A stretch of 64,000 nucleotides of DNA from Emcibacteraceae bacterium (GTDB lineage: Bacteria; Pseudomonadota; Alphaproteobacteria; Sphingomonadales; Emcibacteraceae). The stretch is taken from assembly GCA_028281625.1 (NCBI GenBank), contig JANQJN010000078.1:41770-105769 (forward strand). Direction: 5' to 3'. Positions 27,306 through 36,733 of this stretch are shown here, piece by piece. The translations under genes were made by a program, and so were the position numbers. The first letter of the stretch is position 1. Each line of letters begins with the position of its first letter. Below the pieces are notes generated by a model. It saw only the letters and a list, made by a program, of their open reading frames with translations, did no database searches and was not told the origin of the DNA.

Positions 27306-28937
27306 TCAGTTACTCTTCATTTCCGCATTCACCCATTCGACAAATTGGGCGCTATTAGTTTGCGCTGTGGCACTTACATTTTCAAATGCTGTTTTGTCTT
27401 CGGACAGGAGTGCGATGAAATAATCCGAAAACATGTAGGCTGCAATTTCATTTGGATGGTCAATTCCCCGTGTAACAGGAAAAGTGTCCACAAAAAATTT
27501 AAAGTCATCGATACCGAAGCTGACAAGATTATTAGTTTCGTCTTTTTCTACTTCATATTTTCCATTCTTTCTGACTACGGTAAAAACGGTATCCTGAAAA
27601 TCGCGGCCCATTTGTGGTAGTTCAACATCTTTATCAAGAAGTGTTCTTATCCAATAGAATTTATTTGCATCAGTTTGATGTGGAATAAGCCATTCTGCAT
27701 TTGGCGCGTCGGGATTGGAAACCTGGTTTAAAGTGATTTCAAGTTCTTTTTCAACTGTGCCATTTACAAAATTAAAAAATTCAGTGTTTAGGCGTTTAAA
27801 CTTTTCAGGAAAACTGCGCTGTAATGAATGCATTTGCTCATGAACAAGAAGCCCGCCCATACGATTAAGAACAGCGCGCTTTTCCTCATTTGTCATATCA
27901 TCTTTCCAATGTTCAACTAGATAATCCATATGCGATTGGCTGAGTATAATGAAGCTTCCACGGGTATGGGCGAAACCTCCACAAAGCCATGATGTAATTT
28001 TTATAAATCGCCACGGATGATTTGCCATTAATGTAATTCCATTCATGAGCAGGATGTCGTTTACTTCGCTGGTGATCGATTTTAAGGCAGCTGCTTCCTC
28101 TGGAGAAAACGGCAACACAGCATCTTGAAATCGTTGTCGCCCATATGCCCTTACTTCCTCGATATTTGTACTCTCAATTTTTTCTGCGATAAATGTTTCA
28201 ATTTCACGTTTCTGAAGCTTTGAAAAATAAGGTTCAAAACTTTCATCTAGTATAGATGCCTGACTTTCCTCCAAAGATAGAATGTCTATGCGTGGCCGAA
28301 CCAAGGGGCTTTTCATAATTTCGGCAATCTGATATTCGTTCAAACTATACTTCGGATCGATTCTGTCTTTGAATGCACCATCTCCTTGTATATTTGGAAT
28401 ATCGTTTGGCACATTTGGGTCATCAACTGCGTGAATAAGCCCAAGATTATGACCTACTTCATGTGCGATTACGAAAGCTTGCATGTATTTAAGGTCCGGA
28501 TCGCTCGATGCATCACCTAGAGCAATGAACGTAATATTGCCATCTAGCATTCCTCTACCAAGTGGACCATTTTCTCCATCAACGGAATTTACGAAGAACA
28601 TGTTAACGATTTCGCCTTGGCCACGCATGATTCCATCGTTGTTCGCCTCGATCACAATTTGATCAAGATTAATCAACCCGTCGCGTGCAGCGGTATTATT
28701 ATAAGGTATTGGTTGTAGGAAATAAAAATCTATACCAGCTTTTTCGTATGCTTTATCGACCAAGTCTTCCGGAATTGCCATCGATGCCGGAGCAGTTCCA
28801 TCATCGCTTTGAATTACGATTGGTTGAACAATTATAACATGGTCACTCCGTGTCTGGACTTGTACATCTGAAAATGAACAGCTCGTAATGGAAATGGAAG
28901 CTGTCAAGATTACTGCAATTAGGATTAGGTATTTCAT
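27306..28937 (-). CDS. Lipoprotein with two metalloprotease-type HExxH motifs
   Basis: A 543-residue protein with a lipobox ITSC at Cys20, so it is probably a lipoprotein. The first half has AHEVGHNLGLIHAVDD: His159, Glu160, His163 and His169 make the HExxHxxGxxH zinc site of metzincin-type proteases. The second half has LLVHEQMHSLQ with His366, Glu367 and His370, a separate HExxH. Two catalytic-looking zinc sites in one chain suggest a tandem of two protease domains, with the border near residues 220-290. A Met-turn was not fixed by eye. The family is not recognised beyond this. It is divergent from the TonB receptor at 29296. Confidence 0.7.
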   Translation of the reverse strand: MKYLILIAVILTASISITSCSFSDVQVQTRSDHVIIVQPIVIQSDDGTAPASMAIPEDLVDKAYEKAGIDFYFLQPIPYNNTAARDGLINLDQIVIEANNDGIMRGQGEIVNMFFVNSVDGENGPLGRGMLDGNITFIALGDASSDPDLKYMQAFVIAHEVGHNLGLIHAVDDPNVPNDIPNIQGDGAFKDRIDPKYSLNEYQIAEIMKSPLVRPRIDILSLEESQASILDESFEPYFSKLQKREIETFIAEKIESTNIEEVRAYGRQRFQDAVLPFSPEEAAALKSITSEVNDILLMNGITLMANHPWRFIKITSWLCGGFAHTRGSFIILSQSHMDYLVEHWKDDMTNEEKRAVLNRMGGLLVHEQMHSLQRSFPEKFKRLNTEFFNFVNGTVEKELEITLNQVSNPDAPNAEWLIPHQTDANKFYWIRTLLDKDVELPQMGRDFQDTVFTVVRKNGKYEVEKDETNNLVSFGIDDFKFFVDTFPVTRGIDHPNEIAAYMFSDYFIALLSEDKTAFENVSATAQTNSAQFVEWVNAEMKSN

Positions 28938-29295
28938 TTTTATCTACCGATTTGACTTTCGAGTTGCCTTACTATCGTTAACGTAAGGTGAGCAAAAACT
29001 TACCAATTGAGTAATAATTTTCACAGTATCCACCATAAAATGAGATTTGCTTATCTCCCCATTAGTTTTGCTTAAATGTTTTATGAAAACCATTGATATA
29101 TAATGAAAAATTGAAGGTATTAGTTTTTCTTATCTCAAGATGAGAAACAATAGTTTGTACGTAAACTAATTCCCATAAATAAATATTTGTCAGGGCGAAA
29201 CTATGTAATCTTCAATGATTTTTGCAGTCACTTCCTAGAGCCCGTACACCGAATGGTGACTGCAATGCTAAATGATTGATACAGGGAGAGAGTTT
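28938..29295. other. Divergent intergenic region with inverted repeats
   Basis: These 358 bases separate the lipoprotein and TonB receptor genes. A CCTTAC/GTAAGG hairpin lies near 28970-28990, and a 10-base inverted repeat lies at 29222-29265. The remainder is AT-rich and should hold both promoters. Confidence 0.6.
29222..29265. promoter_or_regulatory. Perfect 10-base inverted repeat before TonB receptor
   Basis: The arms TTGCAGTCAC (29222-29231) and GTGACTGCAA (29256-29265) are separated by 24 bases and end 30 bases before the receptor start. This may be a leader hairpin or a split operator; which one is not shown. Confidence 0.5.
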
Positions 29296-31743
29296 GTGAA
29301 GAAAATACTCTTAAGTGCAACCGCAGCGGTCGCGATGATTCCGCATCTTGCACAAGCAGAAGAACCGGCCCCAGCGCCGCAGCAGGCAGCAACCGGAGAT
29401 GCTGCAGCTACCGCACAGGATAGTCAATATTTTGATACTATTACAGTTACAGCAGCCAAACGTGATCAGTCTTATATGGATGTCCCAGCCAGTGCGACAG
29501 TACTAAATGACACGGCACTGACAGAGATGCAGGCGACAGATGCTGCGAGCTATCTGGAATTAGTGCCCAATGTATCCTTCCAGGAAGGTGGATCAGGCGG
29601 CGCACGTGAGATAATCATCTCTATACGTGGAATTAGTGATCAAATTCAAGGTGAGCGCGTCGCGGCCAACTCAGCTTTCTCAACTTACTGGGATGGCTTT
29701 AGTGTTCAAGTAGCGGCAAATGGTGCTGCGAATCCACCGATATATGACGTGGAAGCAGTTGAAGTTCTCAGAGGACCTCAAGGAACGTTGTTTGGCCGTA
29801 ATTCACTTGGTGGAGCGATCAATATTCGATCCAAAAAACCAACAGATGAACTTTACGGGCAGCTTGACCTTGGTGCAGGTACTTATAATACCTTCAGATT
29901 GAATGGCGTTGTGAACCTTCCTGTCAACGACAAGATGTTTATTCGCACAGCATTTAACAACGAGAAATCAGATGGGTTTGTTAAAAATGTTCACCCAACT
30001 GGTGGAAGTAGTGCATCAAAGCTTACATCCATCCGTACGTCATTACGAATTATGCCATCTGAGAACACGACGATTGACGCTCAGGTTTCGTATACAGATG
30101 ACAGGCAGGACATGCCAGGGTTTGTTCCCACCTGTATTCGGGACTGGTTTGACTATAGAGTAGGCGATCCAGAATTTGCAGGCGTGGGTTGTCACCCCGT
30201 TGCAAAAGAAGAAGATCCTTCACTCGCTGGATTTCCAGATAATACCGATAAAACATCCCATGATGCAAAAGAGTTTACAAACAATACTTTTGAGCAATAT
30301 CAGCTGAACTTTAACCATGATTTCGATGGTTTTACTGTAAACAATGTGACTGGTTATCTGGCCACAAGTATGGACCAGTTAGAAGATTTGGATGATTCAT
30401 TTGTTACAAGTATCGAACGTCCAAACAACTACTCTTCCACTACTTTCAGTAATGAATTCAATGTTAAATCAAATGGAGATGGTGCATTGGATTGGGTTGC
30501 AGGTGGTCTTTATTATAAAGATACTCTGGACGCTCAGAATCAAATACATATTGTTGGTCCCTTATTTGGCTGGCTTCCAGGTGATGTTGCAAATGAAAAC
30601 AAAATTCATATGGAATATGAGGGATGGGCTGTTTTTGGAGATGCTATCTGGCAAATGACTGATAGAATTTCATTAACCGGCGGGCTTCGTTTTTCTAAAG
30701 ACAAGGTCGCGCAAAGTTGGACTGATGTTTTTGCGGCATGTGGAAGTCGTGCTGAAGGTGATCCGCTCGCTGAGGGTTGTTTAGCGAGACCGGATTGGCC
30801 TGATACCTTGCCTGTATATGATGGTATGATTTCAGGTGGGCGTATGGCGCAAACCGCAGGTACGGCTGGTAATACGCAATCCGATAATTTTTCTTACAGG
30901 GCTGCTATAAATTATGATATCAGTGACGATATCTCGTCTTATGCTACTGTATCGCGCGGTTATAAAGCGGCGACCATACGTGCAAACCCTGATGCCGGAT
31001 TTGAGAACATCTCGCGTGCTGACAGTGAGCACATGACAAACTACGAAGTTGGTTTTAAAGGAACAGCTTTTGACAATAGAGCACGTTTTGAAGTTGCAGC
31101 ATTCTATATGGACTGGAAGAACATGCAGGTGCCTCAAAGAGAATCTCTTTGTGATAACGGCAGCGGAACGCTTGTTCCACTAGCGACCGTAACGAATTGT
31201 GCGGTGATCGTACCTTATGATCGAATTGCCAATGTACCAAAGGCGCATTCAAAGGGTATCGAACTATCACTTTCAACATATCTGACAGATGACTTTATAG
31301 TTGGTGGTACCGTTGGTTATCTGAACGCGCGTTATGACGACTATTTTGATGAGAGACTAACGCTTGCAGAAGGTCAACGTGACCGCGCTGGCGACCGCAT
31401 TGACAATGGTGCACCGGACTGGACAGGTAACGCTTTTGCCAGATACAACTTCGAAGCTCTCGAGGGTGATGCATTCGTACAGGGAAATGTCTATTTCCGT
31501 AGTGGACAACAAACACCGCTATCAGGAGATAATTTCGTAAAAGGATACCCCAATAGCTACGATGGCTATGCAGTTGCCAGATTTAGTGCTGGTATTGAAT
31601 GGGATAACCAATCGTTGGTGCTTAATGTGAATAACTTGTTAAAAAACAACTACCATACAGCAACATTGGGTGGTTCGTATTTAGGTACAAATGTTGACGT
31701 GCATCCACGCACTGCGATGCTCACATGGAGCATCAAGTCATAA
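29296..31743 (+). CDS. TonB-dependent outer-membrane receptor
   Basis: An 815-residue receptor. GTG 29296 is chosen because AGGGAGAG lies five bases upstream and the resulting N-terminus (MKKILLSATAAVAM) is a normal signal peptide ending near AQAEE; an ATG 24 bases earlier has no such site. The plug shows a TonB-box-like DTITVTAAKR, SIRGISDQIQ and VEVLRGPQGTLFGRNSLGG. The C-terminus reads LTWSIKS, without the usual final Phe. The pattern is that of receptors for complex organic substrates in sphingomonad-like bacteria. The MFS carrier directly downstream and the sugar-acid genes beyond suggest a uptake role for that pathway (inference). Confidence 0.92.
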   Translation: MKKILLSATAAVAMIPHLAQAEEPAPAPQQAATGDAAATAQDSQYFDTITVTAAKRDQSYMDVPASATVLNDTALTEMQATDAASYLELVPNVSFQEGGSGGAREIIISIRGISDQIQGERVAANSAFSTYWDGFSVQVAANGAANPPIYDVEAVEVLRGPQGTLFGRNSLGGAINIRSKKPTDELYGQLDLGAGTYNTFRLNGVVNLPVNDKMFIRTAFNNEKSDGFVKNVHPTGGSSASKLTSIRTSLRIMPSENTTIDAQVSYTDDRQDMPGFVPTCIRDWFDYRVGDPEFAGVGCHPVAKEEDPSLAGFPDNTDKTSHDAKEFTNNTFEQYQLNFNHDFDGFTVNNVTGYLATSMDQLEDLDDSFVTSIERPNNYSSTTFSNEFNVKSNGDGALDWVAGGLYYKDTLDAQNQIHIVGPLFGWLPGDVANENKIHMEYEGWAVFGDAIWQMTDRISLTGGLRFSKDKVAQSWTDVFAACGSRAEGDPLAEGCLARPDWPDTLPVYDGMISGGRMAQTAGTAGNTQSDNFSYRAAINYDISDDISSYATVSRGYKAATIRANPDAGFENISRADSEHMTNYEVGFKGTAFDNRARFEVAAFYMDWKNMQVPQRESLCDNGSGTLVPLATVTNCAVIVPYDRIANVPKAHSKGIELSLSTYLTDDFIVGGTVGYLNARYDDYFDERLTLAEGQRDRAGDRIDNGAPDWTGNAFARYNFEALEGDAFVQGNVYFRSGQQTPLSGDNFVKGYPNSYDGYAVARFSAGIEWDNQSLVLNVNNLLKNNYHTATLGGSYLGTNVDVHPRTAMLTWSIKS

Positions 31744-31787
31744 AATTCTCCCAACCTTGTATTTTGTGACCCTAAACTTTTTAGTCT

Positions 31788-31813
31788 CCCCAACTCGTTG
31801 GGGGGGCTTTTTT
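31788..31813 (+). terminator. Rho-independent terminator after TonB receptor
   Basis: The stem CCCCAA (31788-31793) and TTGGGG (31798-31803) is followed by more G, one C and six T. It ends 22 bases before the MFS start, so expression of the carrier may depend on read-through. Confidence 0.8.
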
Positions 31814-31835
31814 GCATATTATTTTCGAGAACAAC

Positions 31836-33011
31836 ATGGAAAACACGATAACTGAATTCAAAGACGACAGACCCGCCTACATAATTTCTGGAATTTCGCA
31901 CGAATTGGCTGGCTTGGCTATTTTCTCGGTTTTACCGATTTTTGTTTCGGCCCTGATTAGTGAAGGCGGGTTTACAAACAGCCAAGGTGGCTATGTCGCT
32001 TCTGCGGATATCGTTGGAATTTCTATTAGTAACCTGTTTGCTTATTTCTGGATCAATCGAGTTTCCTGGGCAAAAGCGTCCCGATTTTTGTTGAGTTCCC
32101 TCATATCCCTTAATTTAGTATGTATGTTCCTCACATCGTTTGAGCAAATTGTGGTGGTGCGATTGTTATGTGGATTACTTGAGGGTTCTCTTTTCTCTCT
32201 CGCTATTGCCATGTTGGCACGAACATCAAGACCTGATCGTAATTTTGCTTTCACATTTTGTACGAGCTTGCTCACAGGGGCATTGAATATCTATCTAATG
32301 TCATTTCTTGTTAATATTTTTGGCATCCGAGGCGTTTTCATCGATTTAATTTTGTTTAGCATTGTACCGCTGTTTCTATGGCGACATGTTCTACCCGACA
32401 CTGCAATGGAAGGGGCAAGTGACAATGTTGAACCCAGTGACAAAGTGGGGGCTTCTACTCTTGTTTTATCAATAGTATTGCTGGCAAACCTGATTTATTT
32501 TATCGGTCAAGGCGGGCTCTGGTCATACGTTAAAGAAATAGTTGCTCAGGCTGGTATATCGGAAAGTGACATAAAATCCGGACTTTCTATTTCCCTTATT
32601 GCAGGCATGATAGGTGCCGGTTTGGCGTCGTGGCTTGATATAAAAGTTGGCCGCGTAGTTCCCCTTGCTGTTGCAATCATAATGGCTATAGGAAGCGTTT
32701 ATTTGCTTGATGGTGAAGTGACTTATGTGATTTTTGTGATAGCAGCATGTCTCTACAATTTTGGCAGTAACCTTGGTCATCCTTATCTATTCGGATATCT
32801 TGCTTCAATTGATCCAAAACGAAAGTTTGTCGTAATTTCGGGAGCGATGCAAACAGGTGGCATGGGTTTGGGGCCAGCGATCGCTGCTTACTTTATTGTG
32901 GGTGAGAATTTGGACCCGGTTTTGTCACTTTCTTATTTTGCATTTATCGGTGCATTGGTATTGTTTGTTCCAATAATGTTATTAATCCGAGGGCAAAACT
33001 TAAGAGAGTAG
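31836..33011 (+). CDS. Major facilitator superfamily transporter
   Basis: A 391-residue inner-membrane protein with twelve probable helices and a central loop near residues 195-215. ATG 31836 is chosen; a TTG at 31812 lies inside the terminator T-run and is unlikely. The substrate is not identifiable by eye. It follows the TonB receptor and could carry the same compound over the inner membrane. Its last 12 bases overlap the convergent DUF819 gene. Confidence 0.85.
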   Translation: MENTITEFKDDRPAYIISGISHELAGLAIFSVLPIFVSALISEGGFTNSQGGYVASADIVGISISNLFAYFWINRVSWAKASRFLLSSLISLNLVCMFLTSFEQIVVVRLLCGLLEGSLFSLAIAMLARTSRPDRNFAFTFCTSLLTGALNIYLMSFLVNIFGIRGVFIDLILFSIVPLFLWRHVLPDTAMEGASDNVEPSDKVGASTLVLSIVLLANLIYFIGQGGLWSYVKEIVAQAGISESDIKSGLSISLIAGMIGAGLASWLDIKVGRVVPLAVAIIMAIGSVYLLDGEVTYVIFVIAACLYNFGSNLGHPYLFGYLASIDPKRKFVVISGAMQTGGMGLGPAIAAYFIVGENLDPVLSLSYFAFIGALVLFVPIMLLIRGQNLRE

Positions 33012-34136
33012 TGTCGTTAAAGCTACACCGATGAAATTGGCAACAACATAGCCAAATATGCCAGTCATAATCGCCGGAGTAACCATTGTTGGCCATCCTT
33101 TGGAAGAAACAACTGCTGCAGTTACCGCAGGTCCTACAATTGCTGCCCCAGATCCTGTAATGGCTTCTGCAAGATCAATTTTAAAAACGCGAGCCGCAGT
33201 AAGCACAACTACAAACTGGATAATAATAATCATCATTCCATAAACAAACAAAATCAAAGCGTGATCAAAAAATGTCGTCATATTGGTTTTAAGTCCTACC
33301 ATGGCAAAAAATAAATACATGAACACCATGCCGAGTTCGTATTCGCCTTTAAGTTTTCCGAGTTGAGCAGGCAAAAGATTGGCAATAGTGACCGTGAACA
33401 AAGTTACAAAAAGAATGTTGAATTGTGATAAACCAATCAGATTAGATATATATTCCGAGAACAGACATATGCTGAAACTCAAAGAAAGCGCACCCGTCAT
33501 ATGGGCAAGCTTAATTTCTGAAACAGCGGATTTCTTATTATCGTTGTTTTCCCCGGACACGTTTGCTTCATCCATTATGCGAGAGGGGAAATTGCGTTTA
33601 ACGATTCCAATGGATGGCAGTGCTGCCAATAATAGAAGGCCAATAACACTTACAAAGCTACTGGCTCCAATGGCGGCACTAAATTCGGTGGGTGTCATAC
33701 CCACTGATTTGGACACGGCGAAAAAGTTCATGGCGCCGCCGATGTAGCCAGCCGTATAAACGCCAGCGACTTTAGGGCCAATCTCCCCAAGGTCCAGCAC
33801 CATGTATCCGATGATAACTCCGGAAATAACACCAAGCGCTGCAATGATTAGCGTTATCATCACTCGGCCGCTGTCCCTAAAAATTTTTCTTAAGTTAGCT
33901 TTAAACAGTAAAAGGGGTATTGCTGTTATAACCAAATATTTGTCAATGACATCGTAAACAGGAGACTCAAAAGGTGTTAGGTGAAAGTTGGAAAATATGA
34001 TGCCGATTGTAATGATCCATACAACACCGGACGTCACTTTCCCCAGGCGATTGTTATCGATCCAAAACCCAAGCCACGCCAAGAAAAATACTATAGCGCT
34101 AACGGCCAAAATGTTTTCACCAATAATGTAAGACAT
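33000..34136 (-). CDS. DUF819 family membrane protein
   Basis: A 378-residue protein with about ten to eleven hydrophobic helices. It has the family-typical segments YTAGYIGGAMNFFAVSKS and GPAVTAAVVSSKGWPTMVTP, and the loop near residues 195-215 is charged. DUF819 (YjcL-like) proteins are thought to be transporters, but their substrates are not known. It is transcribed with the SDR gene (13 bases apart) and is convergent with the MFS gene. Confidence 0.82.
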   Translation of the reverse strand: MSYIIGENILAVSAIVFFLAWLGFWIDNNRLGKVTSGVVWIITIGIIFSNFHLTPFESPVYDVIDKYLVITAIPLLLFKANLRKIFRDSGRVMITLIIAALGVISGVIIGYMVLDLGEIGPKVAGVYTAGYIGGAMNFFAVSKSVGMTPTEFSAAIGASSFVSVIGLLLLAALPSIGIVKRNFPSRIMDEANVSGENNDNKKSAVSEIKLAHMTGALSLSFSICLFSEYISNLIGLSQFNILFVTLFTVTIANLLPAQLGKLKGEYELGMVFMYLFFAMVGLKTNMTTFFDHALILFVYGMMIIIIQFVVVLTAARVFKIDLAEAITGSGAAIVGPAVTAAVVSSKGWPTMVTPAIMTGIFGYVVANFIGVALTTLLS

Positions 34137-34149
34137 TTATATTTATACC

Positions 34150-34989
34150 CTATTTTCTATTTTGATTTATTTTATCACGCCAATTGTTTAATCCGGAAAC
34201 TTCATAGGCCAATTCTTCACGATCTCTCTCGTGTAAAAACTTGATTGTTTTATACTGATTGATGGTTTTCTCACCTATGGGGCAAAATAAAGATCGATTT
34301 GACCCTTGAAGTTTAGCGATCAATTCTTGAGCCACATTTTGCGTGTCTGATCCAGGTTCGGCGTTTTTAACTTTTTTCAAAAATAAATCATTCGCAATCT
34401 TGTAGTCATCAATGTTTAAGCCATATTTTACTTTGAAATTTAGATTTGTCGCAACAGATCCAATGATGGCGATGCAAACTTTTATTCCCAGAGGTTTTAG
34501 TTCGTGGTAGAGGCTTTCCGCCATGTTGTTAAGTGCAGCCTTACTTGCAGCGTATGGTCCATCCATTGGTAATCCAATAGCCGCGGAAAGTGATGAAATC
34601 ATGACAATTGTGCCATTCCCTTTTTCACGCATTGAAGGCAGTATTGCTTTTGTAACGTTAATGGCACCAAATAAATTTACATCAAATATTTTGCTCAAAT
34701 TCTCTTGGCTGCATTCTTCAACGGTGCCAGGCAAATTTATACCGGCGTTGTTGATTAAGATATCTGGTGATCCATTGCTTTGTTCCATTTTTAGAACAGC
34801 AGAATTGATATCGTCCAAAGACGTTACGTCGAGTTGCAAAAGCATTATATTCTTATGATCTGACAATTCCGTTGGAACTGCTTCAATATTACGTACGCCT
34901 GCATAAACAAAGTGTCCCATACTGGCATATTCTCGCGATAACGCGAGGCCAATACCGCTTGCTGCACCTGTGATTAAGATTTTCTGCAT
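34150..34989 (-). CDS. Short-chain dehydrogenase/reductase
   Basis: A 279-residue classical SDR. The cofactor motif TGAASGIGLA is at about residues 7-16, NNAG at about 85-88, the catalytic Ser in MISSLSAA, and Tyr-x-x-x-Lys in YAASKAAL. It oxidises or reduces a hydroxyl group with NAD(P). No substrate can be assigned; a step on a sugar acid is possible because of the neighbours. It is divergent from the FAD oxidoreductase, with a palindrome at 35041-35060 between them. Confidence 0.85.
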   Translation of the reverse strand: MQKILITGAASGIGLALSREYASMGHFVYAGVRNIEAVPTELSDHKNIMLLQLDVTSLDDINSAVLKMEQSNGSPDILINNAGINLPGTVEECSQENLSKIFDVNLFGAINVTKAILPSMREKGNGTIVMISSLSAAIGLPMDGPYAASKAALNNMAESLYHELKPLGIKVCIAIIGSVATNLNFKVKYGLNIDDYKIANDLFLKKVKNAEPGSDTQNVAQELIAKLQGSNRSLFCPIGEKTINQYKTIKFLHERDREELAYEVSGLNNWRDKINQNRK

Positions 34990-35040
34990 TCACAACTTTA
35001 ACTAATTTTTGCTTCCCCGCATGATAGCGCAGAGGAACTA

Positions 35041-35060
35041 AATTATCTTCATTGATAATT
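35041..35060. promoter_or_regulatory. Palindrome in divergent promoter region
   Basis: AATTATC-TTCATT-GATAATT is a perfect 7-6-7 inverted repeat between the SDR and FAD oxidoreductase genes. It is a plausible operator for both; the regulator is unknown. Confidence 0.4.
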
Positions 35061-35149
35061 CTAATGTGACGATGAGAATCTATCATTTGTTGGTACAAAA
35101 TCGTTCAAGTATCAAGAACACTACGACCAATGGAACTATAGGAAAAGTA

Positions 35150-36721
35150 ATGAAGCAGTATGATGTTGTCATCGCTGGTGGCGGGGTCAATGGCTTGGCA
35201 TGTGCAAGCCTGCTAATTAAATATGGCCTTTCGGTTTGCGTTTTGGAGCGAAATCCTTGGGTGGGCGGGGGTGCAGTAACCAGAGAAGTAACTTTACCGG
35301 GATTTAAACATGACATGTTTGGGTCTTCGCACGTGTGGATACATTGCAACCCCGATTTTCAAGAGATTAAACAAGAACTGGAGCAATATGGTCTTAAGTA
35401 TATCTGGGCTGATGATCAAATTACCGGGCATCCGGATCAAACTGGTGGTCCAGGCATTGTTATTTTTAAAAGCGTAGAAAAAACGGCAGAAAGCATTGCG
35501 CAATATTCCAAAAAGGATGCTGAAAGGTACCTGGAAGTCTATGAAGATTTTGAACTTGTGCGAGATGGATTTTTAAAAGCATTTTTCTCGCCCCCTGCAC
35601 CTCCAAGTTACATGGCGCAAGCAATGGAGAACAGTAAAGAAGGTCTTCTTCGTATGCGTGAATTCTCCCTGAGTGCGGTGGCCTGGGTGGAGCAGAACTT
35701 TGAAAATGAATTTGTAAAGGCAACTATGCTGAATTGGGCTATGGCACCACAAATTCTTCCAGAACAGGAAGGGGCTGGCCAATCTTGTTACATCATGATT
35801 CCAGCGATCCACGTGTTTGGACAATCCATCCCAGAAGGTGGCAGCATGATGCTGCCGGTGGCCATGCAGAACTATATCAACGACAATGGTGGAGAGGTTA
35901 TTACCGAAGCGACCATTAGCCAGTTCATCGTTGAGGACGGTGAGGCAAAAGGGTGTGTTCTGGTAGACGGAAGAGAAATTCGGGCAAGCAAAGCTGTCGT
36001 AAGTGCCCTGGAGCCGAAACAGACATTTCGCAAGTTCATTGAACCTGGAATACTGGATGATGAATTTCTCAAGCTCGTTGATCGTTATTCATTTGGAAAA
36101 ATTACAATTTGCCGCGTTCATCTTGCGCTATCGGAGCCGCCAAAATTTAACAATGGTGAATTAATGAGCAGTTGTGCATTTCACCGCATCGTTGACACGG
36201 CTCCGCAACTTTTAAAACAATATGCGGAAATTGCCCAAGGAATTCCACCAAGTGATCCGTTTCTTTGGAGCGCCTGTTGGACGGTAGTGGATCCTACCAG
36301 AGCGCCGGAAGGACAACACACACTTATTTTTGATACTTTCGTATCAAATTGGCTTGCGGACGGGCAGTCCTGGGAAGACATCAAAGAAGACTACGCTCAC
36401 AATGTTCTGCTTAAAAAACTGCAACAATATGCGCCCAATATTAACGAGGATACAATTCTGGGCGAGTATATTGAAACAAAAGAAAGCTTGGAGGCTGCCA
36501 ACCACAGTTTCGTTCAGGGTGTAACAACTGGCGGTGAAAGGATACAAGCTCAACTTGGTTACTTTAGACCGTTTCCCGGATATGCACATTATCGTTCTCC
36601 TGTGAAAAATCTTTATATGACTGGCCCACACTGCCACCCCGGCGGGGCCATATCAGCAATGGGTACAATAACGGCGAATATTATGCTCGAAGATTTCGGC
36701 ATTAAAAGTAATGATTATTAA
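35150..36721 (+). CDS. FAD-dependent oxidoreductase (phytoene-desaturase-like)
   Basis: A 523-residue flavoprotein. The N-terminal motif is VVIAGGGVNGLACASLL with ERNPWVGGGAV after it, and the C-terminus has the FAD-contact segment NLYMTGPHCHPGGAISAMGT. This is the amine-oxidase/phytoene-desaturase fold. Its substrate is not known from sequence. ATG 35150 is preferred to 35066 because AGGAAA lies just before it and the FAD motif then sits at the very N-terminus. It is the first gene of a row running to the KDG kinase at 39874, and precedes the nitrilase gene by 12 bases. Confidence 0.85.
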   Translation: MKQYDVVIAGGGVNGLACASLLIKYGLSVCVLERNPWVGGGAVTREVTLPGFKHDMFGSSHVWIHCNPDFQEIKQELEQYGLKYIWADDQITGHPDQTGGPGIVIFKSVEKTAESIAQYSKKDAERYLEVYEDFELVRDGFLKAFFSPPAPPSYMAQAMENSKEGLLRMREFSLSAVAWVEQNFENEFVKATMLNWAMAPQILPEQEGAGQSCYIMIPAIHVFGQSIPEGGSMMLPVAMQNYINDNGGEVITEATISQFIVEDGEAKGCVLVDGREIRASKAVVSALEPKQTFRKFIEPGILDDEFLKLVDRYSFGKITICRVHLALSEPPKFNNGELMSSCAFHRIVDTAPQLLKQYAEIAQGIPPSDPFLWSACWTVVDPTRAPEGQHTLIFDTFVSNWLADGQSWEDIKEDYAHNVLLKKLQQYAPNINEDTILGEYIETKESLEAANHSFVQGVTTGGERIQAQLGYFRPFPGYAHYRSPVKNLYMTGPHCHPGGAISAMGTITANIMLEDFGIKSNDY

Positions 36722-36733
36722 GGACTATGTGAA

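Noticed and set aside
27190-27423. 77-aa plus-strand ORF
   Set aside because: It overlaps the 3' end of the lipoprotein gene and has no ribosome site or family.
33379-33747. 122-aa plus-strand ORF
   Set aside because: It is antisense to the DUF819 gene; its Pro/Ala/Ser-rich look is typical of a shadow.
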